DNA from: Diploptera punctata
Taxonomy: Eukaryota > Arthropoda > Insecta > Blattodea > Blaberidae
NCBI GenBank assembly: GCA_030220185.1
Contig: JASPKZ010010272.1
Location: 4,513,501-4,577,500, forward strand
Reading direction: 5' to 3'
DNA: 64,000 nt
The notes beneath the pieces were generated by a model. It ran no database searches, was not told the origin of the DNA, and worked only from the letters and a program-made list of their open reading frames with translations. Below are positions 12,701 to 27,700 of the stretch, piece by piece; position 1 is the stretch's first letter; each line of letters begins with the position of its first letter. A program made the position numbers and the translations under genes.

Positions 12701-15700
12701 TAAAAGAATTAATAATTTTGAAAGTCTGCAGATTGAAAATTCATTGGAATTAGTTAAGAAATTACAAAAAGTGGAAATCGAACCTACAGATAGATTAGTT
12801 TCCTTTGATGTCATTTCATTATTCATAAATGTACCAAAATGAAAAACTTTGGAGATATTGAATAACAGACAGAGAGATCAAAGAAGATTATTTGAAATTA
12901 ACTGAGTTATGCATTGACCAAATGTTTTTTACATTCAATGGGAGTTTCTATAGACAAAATTCAGGGCTCTCAATGGGAAACCCATTATCACCTTTCCTGG
13001 CAAATTTATTTATGAGCAATTTTGAATGTAAAATCACTAAAGCACATCCCACAATGTTTAAATTTTGGAGCAGATATGTAGATGATATAATTTGTATTGT
13101 AAAAGAAAAACATGTAGAAGATTCCCTAAAACTGTTAAATTTACAGAGTACAAACATCAAATTTACCAAAGAAATAGAAGAAAATAAACAAATACCTTTT
13201 TTGGATCTTAAATTGGTCAGAAACGAAGACAAAAAAAATTGAATTTGGGATTCATAGGAAAGAAACTCATACGGAAAATTTTATTAAATCAACAGGGTTC
13301 AATCCAATTGGACATAAATTAGCAGCCTTTAATAGTTTAACTCATAGATTGGTAAACTTACCCTTAAACGAAGAAGATTTCAAACATGAGAAAAACACAT
13401 AATCAAAGTAGCAAGAGAAAACGGGTTTGATGAAAAAATGGTACAAAAAAGGATAGAAAAGTATAAAAAACAAAAAATGATAAACAGAAGTACTCTTGAA
13501 AAAGAAGAACCACCTATGAAAAAATATAGGAAATTCACATATCACCCTTGGGTACACAATAAATTCCAAAAGATATTTGAGAAGTTTAATATTAAATTAG
13601 CACCGAAAAATAACTACAGTATAAATAAACTAATAAAAACCAACAAAAATGAAAAAAACTGATAAAAATAAATCAAATTGAATGTATGGGTTGTGAAAAG
13701 ATATATAGAGGAAAAACAAAAAGAAACCTAAAAATTAGAACCAAAGAACACATAAGAAATATTAAAAATGGGGAAATAGAAAAATCTGCAGTTGCTGCTC
13801 ATGTTTGGTCTGAAAAACATAATATAAATTCAGACACTAAATTATTAAAACAGTTAGAAAATACAAAAGAGCTGACTATTTGGGAAAAAATTTATATTCA
13901 GAAGAACAAAAACAGAGTTATGGATTTTGAAATACCGACAGAGTGTGACCTTGTTTGGAGGTTCTTTAGCCAAGCACAGGATGGAGCTGACATCGACATC
14001 CAGGTTGTGCAACATAAATCAAACCAGTCTGGACAAGCTGATGATAAAACAGAATTGTTTTGAAACATGTTCAAGAACAAATCAACATTAATATTGAGGT
14101 AAGATGATCATACTAAAAATAATATAATTAAAATAACCTCAAAATATCATTTCCTAAAATTAAATATTAATTATTTTTCAGCTTTGTTTTTTTTTTTGAC
14201 ACCACACTAGTAAGTATAACTAGAGGTCCAGGGTTCAAATATTAATTTTTCCTTCTTAAATTACTTTGGTTTATTTGATCCACTTTAGTTGAATTAATAA
14301 CTTTTAACTCACATGCTGCCTTCCTTCCTATAGTTCTTACAGCCCAAGTCGGCTCATGCCTCCCCTTTTTTGGGGATTATTACTTAACCAATCTGATATT
14401 TTCTTATAGATGTCGTGAGTGATATGTGATCAGAGTGTTGCCTCAAAGAACATTTAGTAGGCAATGAAGGCATTACTTGAATGGATGAAGGTCAGTTAAA
14501 TTTTGCTAAGAGACTTTTTTATTCAGGCTTGAAGTTCTTTTACGAGCCTGGAAATCTTCAGAATCAAGACTTAAAATCCCTTCCAGAGGAACTTGTCCTT
14601 GGATTTTTCCATCCTAAAAATGCACTGATCCCAGTCAGGTTTGAACCTACAATCCTCGAGACTAGAGGCAAGGAACAAACCACTAGACCACTGTAGCCGA
14701 GTTCATATGCTAGCAGTTATATATATATATATGCTATAACTATATGTTTGAATTTTATTTCTTATGGTTTTATTAATCCAAATCATTACTCCAGTTTGTC
14801 CACCGCTATGTATATTTGTACATAATTTTGTGTTTCTTTTGTTCCTTTAAGTTTCTTCTTAGTTTCTGTAGTTACTGCAATATCAATGTTTCTATTCTTA
14901 AATATACTGTCTAGTTCCTCTTCTTTTTCATGGATGCTTCGGACATTCCAGTTTGCATATCTTACAATATCATTGTGCCGTTTTCTTTTAACCACATTTC
15001 TTTGCTGTGAGTCGTCATATTTCAATTCCTTCTAGATTTTTTCATGTTGAGACTTGAAAGTAAAATTTTGGAGCAGGTCAATAATTTTACATATCTAGGA
15101 TGCAATATCTCATATGAACAAGAAAAGGATGTAAATGCAAAAATATCAACATTTTTAAGAATTTTAGGGTTAATAAATTCTATCTTCAAGCCACAGTTAC
15201 TCCAAAAACATTCAAGACTAAAAGTGTATAAAACACTGGCTCTTCCAACTCTTTTGTATGGCAGCGAAGTATGGACATTAAAACGGAAGGATATACAGTG
15301 ACTTAAACCTGCTGAAATGAGATACCTTCAGAGGACTGCAAGATACACACTACTAGATCACAAAAAAAAAATGAAGGCATCTTAGAAGAATTGCACATGG
15401 AACCTTTAGAAAACAAAATTTCTGATTATAAGTCAAGATGGATGCAACATGTTCATCGAATGGAAGGTCAGAGGATACCCAAACAAATGTTAAGATATCA
15501 ACCTGCAGGAAGAAGAAGACCAGGACGTCCACTCAAAAGACTTCTGGATGGTGTTTCTCTTGAGGCTGGAACAGGTCAACAAATGGCCTAAATCCGTGAA
15601 TGTACTATGATGATGAGGGGCACGCCGTAGCGTAGTGGTTAAGGCGCTGAGCTACAAGCCGGAGAGTCGAGGGTTCAAATCCCGTTGGGGTCAGGATTTT

Positions 15701-18700
15701 TAAACTGACCCAAACCCTCTGGCAGCACTATGGCCCTGGGGTCAACTCAGCCTCTAACGTAAATGAGTACCAGATGCTTGTTCTGGGGGTAAAGGCGGCC
15801 GTCACGCAGGGCTGACAACCCGGCTGACATAAAGTGCCGATTGTCTAGAAAAAGTGGGAGCCTTAACCTCCCACTACCCCAAGGGCCTCCGGGCCTGTTG
15901 TGGGATCACTTTACTTACTAGGATGATGATGAACTATATGTTTGACATCTAGCAATGAAGGCCAATGACATGAAAAAAAAAAATAAATGCCAGACTCAGG
16001 CATTTATTTTCTCTTCAAATATATTTTTTTGTCATATATATATATATATATATATGTTATGGAATTCAGAGTTTAATCAACAACTATTAGCTGAGAATGA
16101 AAGTTATGGTTTCAAAATCATATCCTGGTGAGAAAATTCATCTTATGATGTGAGAGATGTATATTTACAATTAAGTTTCAGAAGTCCTACTAGTTATCTC
16201 TAAACTGTATAAAACTATGATTAAATTAAAATGTTTCATACCTCTCCTCGTATCCAGTCTTCTAAGTAGATATGATTTCAACTTCAGTACTATCTTGTCG
16301 ATCAGGAACTACTTCTTCTTCCCTTTGTTGGTTGACCGATAAATCTCTGGATCCAATCAGAATCTGTGGAAATTTCGAAGTTCATAAGTTTTTCTTTCTT
16401 GTTTTTTTGAATGTGGATTTTTTCCCAAACTGTGAGTTATTTTAGTTTTTCTGTTTGTTTAATTAGACTGGCTTTTGATTCAATCAGATGATTTTTGGAC
16501 CAAGCATGAGCATCTAATTGAATCAAAAGCCAGTCTAATTAAACAAACAGAAAAACTAAAAGCATTCAAGGTTTGGGAAAAAATCCACATAAAAAAAAAT
16601 AAGAAAAAAGAAATTATGAACTTTGAAATTCGTGGATTCTGATTGGATCCAGAGGTTTATCGCTCCACCAACAGAAGGAAGAAGTAGTAGTTCTTCTGAT
16701 CGACATAACCTCAGTCGACAAGATAGAACTGAAGATGAAGTTGCAAAGGCTTTGAAATCGCAATCTACTTATAAGACTGGATATGAGGAGAGGTATGAAC
16801 CATTTTAATTTAATCATAAATTGAACCTCATACTGATTTATTCCTAAAAGTTCTGTATAAAACTACATTAAATAAATAATGAGAGATTACCTGATACAAC
16901 TCCTATATGAGCTTGGAAAGAATGATAAGGGTATAAATTGCTCCCATTCTTTAATAGAGGTGAATCAGTATCCATATCATAAAGAGCTACTATGCCATTT
17001 GTAAAGCCAGCAGCAATTAATCTGTAATAAAAAAAAATGTTATAAAGACACCTTATTGCTAGCAGTAAATACTAAAAGAACTCAACTACTATGAGGTAAG
17101 ATGAAAACAGACTCAATTAATTTATTAAGATGAACCTCACAGGGTGGATTTCTCAACCGAAGTCTAAACCACGACCGTGGTTTTCCAATTTTTTATTGTT
17201 TCCATAACCACCATAAAAACTGAAAATTTACGGCTGTTAATTGCAACAAAAAAATGTCTGAATCATGTCTATGGTTTCATAACAATTTCTGTAAATTTTC
17301 AGTTATTTATATAGGTATTATGGAAAAAGAAAATGGAAAACCGGGGTCGTGGTTTAGACTTCGGTTGAGAAATTAACCCATAATGTTTCCTTTTATTATA
17401 ATTTTATAGTAAATACAGCTTTCAGCCTCATGGGCTAGTGGTCAGTGTTTCTGAGGCCCTGGATTTGATTCCCAGTCAAACCATAGGAATTTTTCCTTAA
17501 AGGAAATTATTCCTGTGGTTGCACATGGTTTGGAATTTACGTTAAGAACTCTCCTCGTGCTTCATTATCATTTATCACCCATCATATCATCAGATGTCCA
17601 TCGCTGTGGTCTCGAGGTAGCATGCTGCCTTGTCACGCAGTGGGCCCGGGTTCAATCCCCGGTCGGGGCAGTTTTTCTGGGTGAGGTTTTTATCGGGGTT
17701 TTTCCTCACCTGTAAGACAAATGTCAAGAAAACTTTAAGGCCCAAATGGTCCCCGAAATCATATGGCCATCATCATCCTTCACCGGTGTGGAAAGCAACG
17801 GGAAGCTACCACACCTACAATTCCCTAGTAAAGCTGCAAAGCATAGCATGAAAATGTTATGATTGCAGTGAAGGACCTGCCTTCGGACAGAATTACTATG
17901 GATGAATATCATCGGGGTAACAAAATTCCGCCTTCTAGGCACCCCAACTTCAGAAGTGGGTTACAATTAAGCCAATGCCAGGAGAGAACACCAGAAATGT
18001 CAAAATAACAACCTGGGGCATTGAATAAAAAAATAAATAAATAAACCAGTGACAGCTCAATAACCTTCCTTACTCCTTCAGAATGTTATCATTACCTATT
18101 AAATTAATATTAAGAAACTAAAGCTATTATTATGATAAAAATAAGTAAATTAATGTACACAGGTAAGTTATTGTAATTGATGGCAAAGAGAAAAATTTCT
18201 TCCTGAATCAGGATCACACCCCAAATCTTCAGATTTACATGCTGATGCTGTGACCATTTAAAAATTATATATAACCTTCTAATCCTAGCCCAGAGATTGA
18301 AATTTTTACAATTAAAATTTCCAACTCCAATGAGAATCAAATTCAGAACTACTAATCAGGAAGCAGGAATGTTACAATATGAGCTAACATAGCAGACAAA
18401 TTGTGTAATGTGTTTACCATGTTTTTTAAATTTTTATTAAAGCAGTGATTAAGAAAAAAAAAAATTAGTACAGGCAGCAGTGTTTAGGTACAGCCTGAGT
18501 TTCTTGAAATTAATTTCACAAATGTTCGAACAATATTTTCAAATAAAATAAAAGTTCAATATTTTCAAATTTTCTTTATTTACTTCACAATATTTTACCG
18601 GATTCACATAAGTAATTTGCTGCTTTAAGAGTCTCTTCTCCACTATTTGTTTTATAAACAGTTCTTCACACTAGCTGATGGCTTATATGTAATGACATTT

Positions 18701-21700
18701 ATTTTATACATTCAGGCTATGTTAGATATAACAATTAGAAACTTAACATAAAAACTTACTTATGACCTTTGTTCTTCTGCCAGGATAATCTTGTGCATTG
18801 TGCTTGAGAATTCTCCATATCCAGAACAAGAGTGCAAATAGGTTTGATCTTAAATATTGGAATGCTGTAAAATAAGATTATTTTTATAGTATTACTTCTG
18901 CTGCAAGGTATACAAGAATTTGCAATAAAATGCATCACTTAACTTACAATGTTTACAAAAGCAGTACATGAGCTGTAAGACATGTAAAAAATTCATTATA
19001 ATTTTTCTTGATATTTGTGTGTATAAATAAATAAATAAATAAATAAATAAGTTATTAGTAGATTATCCAGACTAAATTTGTTAATCAGTGCTAATGTAAT
19101 ATCGAATTTGTTAATTATTTTTTAAAAAATTTCTGTGTGAAATTGAAGAATCGGCAATTGCAGCTCATAGTTTACTTGAGAATCACAAAATTGGAAGAGA
19201 AACTAAACTTTTAAAACATTTAGAGAACCTTTGGAATTAACAGTTTGGGAAAGTATATACATTTAGAAGATTAAATATAGAGCCATGAATTCTGATATTC
19301 CCGACGAGAATAATTAGATCTCCAAGTTCATAAAATCAAAATCAGATGGCAGTTCAGAGGATGGTGTTAACAACAAAATTTTGACAGTTGGGAGTTTGAC
19401 CAAAAATGGAATTAAATTATACTTTAGAAACCAGTATCATGAAAACAGGCAACTTTATGAGGTGAGATATAAAAATATTTTCTCCAACTCATTCATAAAT
19501 TCAAAATGAAATTAAAAATAAATAAATAAAAAAAAAGATGACTAAAACTTTCACAATATGAAGTTGTGGAGGAGAAAAATATGGTAAAAATATTATACTT
19601 ACTAAGCTCAAGTATTAGAGGTATAGCAAAGCTGTGAATGGAGCTATGAGAAATGAAAGGGGTCCAGAGTAATTCCAGAGTAATTCTGCCCGAAGGCAGG
19701 TCCTTCACAGCAATCATAGCATTTTCATGCTATGCTTGCAGCTTTACTAGGGAATTGTAGGTGTGGTAGCTTCCCGTTGCTTTCCACAACGGTGAAGGAT
19801 GATGATGGCCATATGATTTCGGGGACCGTTTGGGCCTTAAAGTTTTCCTGACATTTGTCTTACAGATGAGGAAAAACCCCAATAAAAACCTCATCCAGAA
19901 AAACTGCCCCGACTGGAGATCGAACCCGGGCCCGCTGTGTGACAAGGCAGCATGCTACCTCGAGACCACAGCGGTGGTAAACTCAATAAATGTTGTGGCT
20001 TTCAATATGGAAGAATTAACACTTTCACTCTAACATGACACATATTACCACTTTTAATTAAAAAAAAAATCCTTTACAGTCTTATATAGTAAAATAATTA
20101 AATTGAAATACTTACTTGTCTTCTGATTTACTCTTTAATTGTGATGGAAAACACACAGAAAATATGCGCACAGTGCCATCAGAACATGCAACAGCTAGAA
20201 GCCCAAGACGACGAAGTCTATCAGAAGGAATTTGCAATTCTGGAGTTTCATAACATCCTGATGGGCACCACTCCATACACCAGACAGTTCCATAATCATG
20301 TGCAATTCCCAATACAAACTTGGGGGTAGAACAGGTTCTAATAAAACAAAATATTTAAATATGTTATTAGTTTTAAATTTACTCTATTTACCTAAATATA
20401 AAATTAGTTTCATCCTACAAGAATTGAAGAGCTTATTTCCAGTGTCTTAAATCCATGAAATACTCCAGAAATCGCAATTTTTATTTTAAGGTATTTCATT
20501 TTTATTAATTAATTAATTAATTTTTTTTTGAGTCGTGAAAACAGCTGATGATGATGACAATGTGTCGCCGATACTGCAGTGCTGTGTTTAAAAAACATAG
20601 AAGTATGAGATAAGAAGAAATCACGATTCATTTAATTATTATTTCATTTTTAAATGGAGTTTTCATTATAAGTTATGTTTATTTGTAACTACATTGGCAA
20701 TAATAATTAAATGAATCGTGATTTTTTCTTACCTCATACATCTATGTTTCTTTAAACACAGATGTATGAGGTAAGAAAAAATCACGATTCATTTAATTAT
20801 TATTAATTGAACCTCATAATGTTAAAAATTCCCAAATTTAATATATAAATACATTGGCAATATTGGCACATACTCTCAAAAATCCTCCACCATTACAAGT
20901 GGTAGTAACAGTGTCACATGACTTGGAGTTAAGACGTTTTGGAAGTAAACATAGTTTAAGGAAAGTTTTAGTAGGAGAAAGTAATATCTAATACTCAATA
21001 AAGTATGCAATTTATTAAGTTTCGAAATAGTCCGTTGCCGTGGCGTAGTCGGCAGAGTCCCTACCTTCCACTCCAGCGACCTGGGTTTGATTCCCGGCGG
21101 GGTAGGGGATTTTAAATCTCCACCTTGGGTCTGGGTGTGTGTCCTGTCCATGTGTCTATATGTGAGAATAAAATAAAGTTAACAAAAAAGGTAAAACAAG
21201 AAGGAAAAACAGTGTAAACGAAAAAAAAAAAAGATGTTTACACGAAGGTATCACGATCTTTCAGAGTTCATTATCAGAAGAGTCATTTACTGCATCTGCT
21301 GCACTATTTGAAAATATATTTTGCCAGAATGGCATTGCATGATAGTGCTGGGTAATCCCTAACTTACTTAAAAAAATAATCTTGTTCTACCTTAGTTTTG
21401 TTGTTATAAAATAATGAATGGAAACAGTCTGCGGTAGAAAGCTCAGAAGTTTTACAAAATCCATCATTGTGATTACATGCCACTTTCGGTATACTTCCAT
21501 CACTAGCGTATTTATGGTGTTTATCTTTGTTTTTAGCCCACTCTGAAGGTACTAATGCTCTTTTTCTCGCTGTCTGTCCTAAATGACTTACTAGGTCTTC
21601 TTAACAACTAGCCATTTGTTTTTCACTGACAAATAAAATAATAATAAAAAAACACCACAGAAAATCATAGCTGTCGTTCATCGACATATAACAAGGAGTG

Positions 21701-24700
21701 CCATAGCAGCCCCCATGATGAGTCACGTGCTTTGTACCGAATCAGCAGATTGGTCAAATGGATATAAGACATATTGGAAATAAAAACAGCTGGGATATAA
21801 GACACTTTGGAAATAAACATGATTTTCAAACCGTTTTAACAGGGGATATAAGACACTTAGGAACACAACAACGTGTTAACATGATACCTGACGGAATAAA
21901 GACTTTTGTCACATAAAAAATATCGAAAATCACAAATTTTGTATTAAGACACTTTGGGAATAAGCTCTTCAATTATTTTACCTGATAAAAAAAAAAGAAA
22001 AAAAATATATAAAAAGAAAATACAGTGTTATTGTATTTACCTAAATATAAAATTAGTTTCACCCTGCAAAGAATTATTTTACCTGATAAACCATAAGAAA
22101 AAAAAAACCTAAAATTAATATTATTAAGAAAATACAGTACTACCCCTCTTTTACACTTTTCAAGGGACCAGAGGGAAAGTAGCGTAAATTATGGGAAATG
22201 AGGAGAAGCATATTCTGCAATCGTTCCAGAATATGCAAAAAAAAAGAAAAAGCACTGACTGGGATAATATACAATATTGGCTAAATAATGTTTTTTTTTA
22301 AATTTAAAATAAAATTCTTTACACCTCACCTCATATCCTGTCTTTTATTTATTTAGAAGACAGAATGGTGGTGAGGTGTAAAGAATTTTATTTTAAAACT
22401 TAAATTAAACCTCATAGCGATAGATCCTATAATAGTTCAATGTAATGTGTCTTTTGAACTGCTGTAAACATAAAATAACTTTCTTTCTTTTACTTTCTCC
22501 ATTTAAAAAATAAGTAACAAGGAGAGGTGCAGCAAGGAGCACTATGAATCTTTATTGAGATATTTTAAAAAAAATTTGTTGCCATAGTAGTACACAGGTT
22601 AAATTTCAAAAGTGTCAGCTCTGAGTCAGCTTCATTGGTTCAATGAACTTGCTGTACTTTATATCAACTATACAGAAGTGAGATAATCAATCAAATAAAT
22701 TAATGCTGAAGATTGATGAGATGTGATATAAATAGTGGGAAAATAAAATTTCAGAAATGTAAAATTGAAGATTTTACTAGATTGTGAAAATAGGGAAACT
22801 GAAGAGACATATAAAGAATGTTGTAAAATGCGGGAATGTAAAAGCAAGCTAATACTGTATACAAGTACTATCAATTTTATTTATTGTAAATAATCAAATA
22901 AATTATCTAAATTATTAGAAACAAGGATACTTGTCCCAACTTCAGTTTCTTCTGATTGTAAATAAATACAAAGCATAACAAAATAATTCTGTGTTTACTT
23001 CTGCTTCAATTATAGAAAGTTATATTACATGTGACTACAGTAAAAGTCTCATTTAACATAGTCCAAAATACCATGAATTTGGATATAATATGGAGAGAAT
23101 TCCCATCCTCTCAATAAAGATACAGTACTAGTATAAATTTTTATAGATGGTTTTATTTTAGAACTTAGAATAAATAGATACTATATTAAAACATTTAGTC
23201 TGTTCATTCTTACCTCTTACGAGTTGTTTTTGTCGAACATATGTTTCAGAGCTTCTTAGGCCCATCGTCAGCGATTACAGACTGAATTTTCTCATGTTGT
23301 CGGCCCTGATTCTTGATTCCTGCTCTCTTTGCTTCTGGTCCAATGAATTTTCTAATGAGGTTCCTTTCTGCAGGAAATTCGAAGTTCATAATTCCTTCCT
23401 TGTTCTTCTGTATATAGATTTTTTCCCACATAGTGAGTTCATTTTTGTATTCTAACTGTTTTAACAATTTTGTGTTTACATCTATTTTATGTTTTTCTGA
23501 CCAAACATAAGCAGCCTCTGCAGATTTTTCTACTTTCCCTTTATTTACATTCCTTATGTGTTCTTTAGTTCTAATGGTTAAATTTCTTTTCGTTTTCCCT
23601 ATGTATATCTTATTGGGGGCACGCCGTAGCGTAGTGGTTAAGGTACTGCGCTACTAGCCGGAAGGTCGAGGGTTCGAGTCCCGATGGGGTCAGGATTTTT
23701 AAACTGACCCAAACATTCTGGCGGCACCATGGCCCTGGGGTTGACTCAGCCTCTAATGGAAATGAGTACCAGATGCTTGTTCTGGGGGTAAAGGCGGCCG
23801 TCATGCAGGGCTGACAACCCAGCTAACATCAAGTGCCGATTGTCCAGAAAAAGTGGGAGCCTTAACCTCCCACTACCCCAAGGGCCTCTTGAGGCCTGTC
23901 GTGGGATCACTTTACTTTTATGTATATCTTATTACTGTCTTTACATTTTATTTGATATATTCCTGATTTTTTTACCATCATCAATCTTTCCATTTTTGTT
24001 AGTTTATTTAAACTATAATCATTCTTTGGTACTAAATTAATATTAAATTTTCCAAAAATCTTCTGAAATTTGTTGTGTGCCCAAGGGTGATATGTGCATT
24101 TTCTGTATTTCTTATCTTTTGGTTTTTCTGTCTGAAGAGTGCTTTCGTTTTTCAATTTTTGTTTTTTGTACTTCTCAATTTTTTTGTGTATCATTTTTTC
24201 ACTGAAACCATTTTCTTTTGCAACCTTATTTATGTGTTTCCTCTCTAACTCGTAATTTTTCTTGTTCATGGATATATTTACCAATCTATGTACTAAGCTG
24301 TTGAAGACCGCCATTTTTTGTGAAATATGGTTGAAACCTGTTGATCTGATATAGTTATCTGTGTGTGTTTCTTTTCTGTAAATGCTGAATTCTATTTTCT
24401 TCTTTTCTTCATTCCTGTGTAATTTCAGATCTAAAAACGGTAATTCTGTGTTCATTTCTTTTTCTAGTGTGAATTTGATTGTTTTCTTCTGTATATTTAA
24501 AAGTTTTAAGGTATCTTCTATGCGTTTTTCTTTAACTATGGCAACAATATAATAAATCTATATACAGAAGAACAAGGAAAGAATTATGAATAAATTAATG
24601 AGTCATTTTTACATCTTACCTCATATATCATGTTTTATTAAACACGGTAACTATAGTTTTCAAATGATCTTGTCATTCGTTTTCAACCGCCATTATGACT

Positions 24701-27700
24701 ACCGGATATTCGTTGGAATCTCCCTCTGTAACGTTGCCATCTGGTGTTGATTTGATGAACTTCGAGATATCGTTGCCATCTGGTATTGATTTGATGAACT
24801 TCGAGATGAGGTCACGTTCATCCGGAATGTCGAAATTCATGGATTTAAATTTGTTCTTCTGAATAAATATTTTCTCCCAAACTGTCAAATCCAAAGGTTT
24901 TTCCAAATGTTTTAGAAGTTTAGCTTCTTTTTCAATTTTATGACCTTCCAACAAACTATGTGCTGCAATAGCTGATTTTTCAATTTCATTCACCATTTTT
25001 AATATTTCTAAAGTGTTCCTTTGTACGAGTGTCCAAATTTCTTTTTGTTTTTCCTATGTATACTTTATTGCAAACTCCACAATCAATTTGATAAATTCCA
25101 GATTTTTTACTATCTGGGGTGTTCATTTTCTTATTGGTTATTAATAAGTTACCAAGGCTAAATTTATTTATCGGTGCCAATGTAATATTGAATTTCTTGA
25201 AAATTTTTTGAAATTTGTTATGTATTCCAAGATGATAAGTGATTTTCTTAAATTGTTTTCCTTTCTTTGAATCAGATTGCAGGGTAGTGTACTCTTTTAA
25301 TCTTTTTTGTTGTCTAAATTTCTTTAATTTAGTTATAATTATTTCCTTTCCAAAACCATTTAAATTAGCTATGTCCAAAATGTGATTGTATTCTTTCTTA
25401 AAATCTTCTTCATTTAGTGGAACATTCAATAATCTATATATCAAACTGTTGAAAATTGCAGTTTTCAACAGTTTGATATATAGATTTAATTAAAATTCAT
25501 CGGAGAACATATTGTTTAAACAATATGTTCTCCGATGAATTTTAATGATTATACCTCATAATGTTTACTTCCCAACATTAATTAAATAGGATTGATATAT
25601 AGATTATTGAATGTTCCACTAAATGAAGAAGAAACTGCAGCTTTCAAGAGAAATCCCTCCCATCTTCGGCCATCATCAGGACTGTCAAATTTTGATCTAT
25701 ATTCAAAGTTAAAATTGGTCTATATCTTCATCTTCAAAGTTGCCATCTGGTGTTGAACTGATGAAGCTTGAGATCAAATCCTGCTCACTGGGAACTTCAA
25801 AATTCATGGAACTAAACTTGTTCTTCTGAATATATCTTTCCCCATACTGTCAATTCCAAAGGTTTTCCAAATGTTTTAAAAGTTTAGCTTCTTTTTCAAT
25901 TTTATGACTTTCCAGCACACTGAGCTGCAATTGCTGATTTTTCAGTTTCACCATTTTTTATATTTCTAAAGCGATTTTTTTGTGCAAGTGTCTAAAGTCA
26001 TTTTTATTTTTCCTATTTACATTTTATTGCAGTCTTTACAGCTAATTTGACAAATTCCAGATTTTTTTACTATTTGGGGTATTAACGTTCTAATTAGTAG
26101 ATTACCCAGGCTAAATTTATTTTTCAGTACTAATATGATGTTTTTATTATTAATTTCATACATCTCAATGATGGATAAATCATATTTGAAGAGAAAAATT
26201 ATACGCTCAGACCGGGACTTGACCCGGGACCCTTGGTTTTCTAGTCCAAGTGCTCTACCATCTGAGCTACCTGAGCAAGTAATATGATTTTGAATTTTTA
26301 AAAAAAATTGTTGTGTATTTCAGGATGCTAAGTAATTTTCTTGAATTGTTTTTCTTTCTTGGAATCGCATTGTAGGGTGGTGTACTTTTTTAATCTTTTT
26401 GTTTTCTGAATTTCTTTAATTTCTTCTTCTTCTGCTTCATGAAATTAGGCCTTTTGACCTGTTTTCACATCAAGTGGGATTTAATGAATCCTCCCATCTA
26501 GTAAATGGGCGTCCAACATTTCTATGTCCTATTGGTTTGTACTTTAGTAACAGCTGAGGATTCTATCTGTAGGCATTCTCTTGACATGTTCATACCAGTT
26601 GTTTCTCACGTTGTCAATTCTATTTGTTAAATTGAAAATATTTAAGTCCTTCCTAATATCCTCACTTCTTTTCTTGTCCAAAATTGTCACACCTGCAACT
26701 GAACGTAGGAACTTCATTTCTGCAGTTTCTATTTTCCTTCTGTCTGAACGGTTAAGAGTCCAATTTTCACTTGCATATGTTAAGACAGGGACTGCCATAA
26801 TTTTGTAAAATTTTAGTTGTGTGCTCCTCAAAGTTTTATTTTTCAGTGTCCGTCTTATAGTGCCACACATTCTGTAAAATCTATTTAATTTAATATTAAT
26901 ATCTTCCTTCTGGCAGTATGATACGTTGCATCCTAAATAATTAAAATTGTTCACCTGTTGTATTATACTGTTATTAATATTGATTTTACACCTCATATGG
27001 TCTTTAATTTATTTATTACTATTTCCTTTCCAAAGCTATTTAAACCAGCTATGTTTAAAATGTGATTGTATTCTATCTTAAAATCCTTTTCATTTAGTGG
27101 AATGTTTATTAATCTATATATTAAACTGTTGAAAATTGCATGTTTATGTGTAATATGATTGAAATCAGATTTTATGTAATTATCTGTATGAGTATCTTTT
27201 CTGTAAGTATTGAATTTGATTCAAATTTTAAAACATTTGGAAAAACCTTTGGAATTAATAGTTTAGGAGAAGATATATATTCAGAAGAACAAGTTTCGAT
27301 CCATGAATTTTGAAATTCCCAGCAAGAGGCATATGATCTCAAGGTTCATCAAATCAATAACACCAAATTGCCACTTTAAAGATGAAGATATAAACCGAAA
27401 TTCGACAGTCGTGATGTGGCTGAAATGGGAGGGATTCCTCTTGAAAACTGCAGTTTCCATGCTTGAAGAACACAAATTTAATTAAAATGAGATATGACTC
27501 ATTTAATTAAATTTTATTAACTGAAAACCTTATGACTATAATCCGAGATTTGAAGCGTGTCCCCTGAATATCACATTATATCAAGCTTATATTGTATGTG
27601 ACTGCCCAAGAGTAATGGCACAACTTAATGTTGTAAAACATAAAAAAATTACAGTTACGATTGTAAATAAATAAAAATGTTTAGAATATGACACTCTTAT

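Larger units (their letters stand above)
20426..21970 (-). mobile_element. DNA transposon of unassigned superfamily, 1.5 kb, AATT TSD
   Basis: AATT at 20422-20425 and 21971-21974. Ends GAAGAGCTTATTTCCAGTGT and the complement of ACACTTTGGGAATAAGCTCT(TC). The minus strand near 21350-21640 gives GDLVSHLGQTARKRALVPSE, WAKNKDKHHKYASDG and CKTSELSTADCFHSLFYNNK, a protein fragment I cannot name. It hosts a PLE foldback and an S5 SINE. Confidence 0.6.
23150..24555 (-). pseudogene. Penelope-like retroelement, interrupted by an S2 SINE
   Basis: Minus strand, 5'-truncated: end of RT (ELPFLDLKLHRNEEKKK, about 24400), linker YHPWAHNKFQKIFGKFN, start of the endonuclease (KSGIYQIKCKDSNKIYIKVK, about 23910-23970), a SINE at 23615-23919, then TIRTKEHIRN-like and AERNLIRKFIG C-terminus. 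GIY is intact, YIG reads YIK. It ends in a hammerhead at 23.25 kb. Confidence 0.8.
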
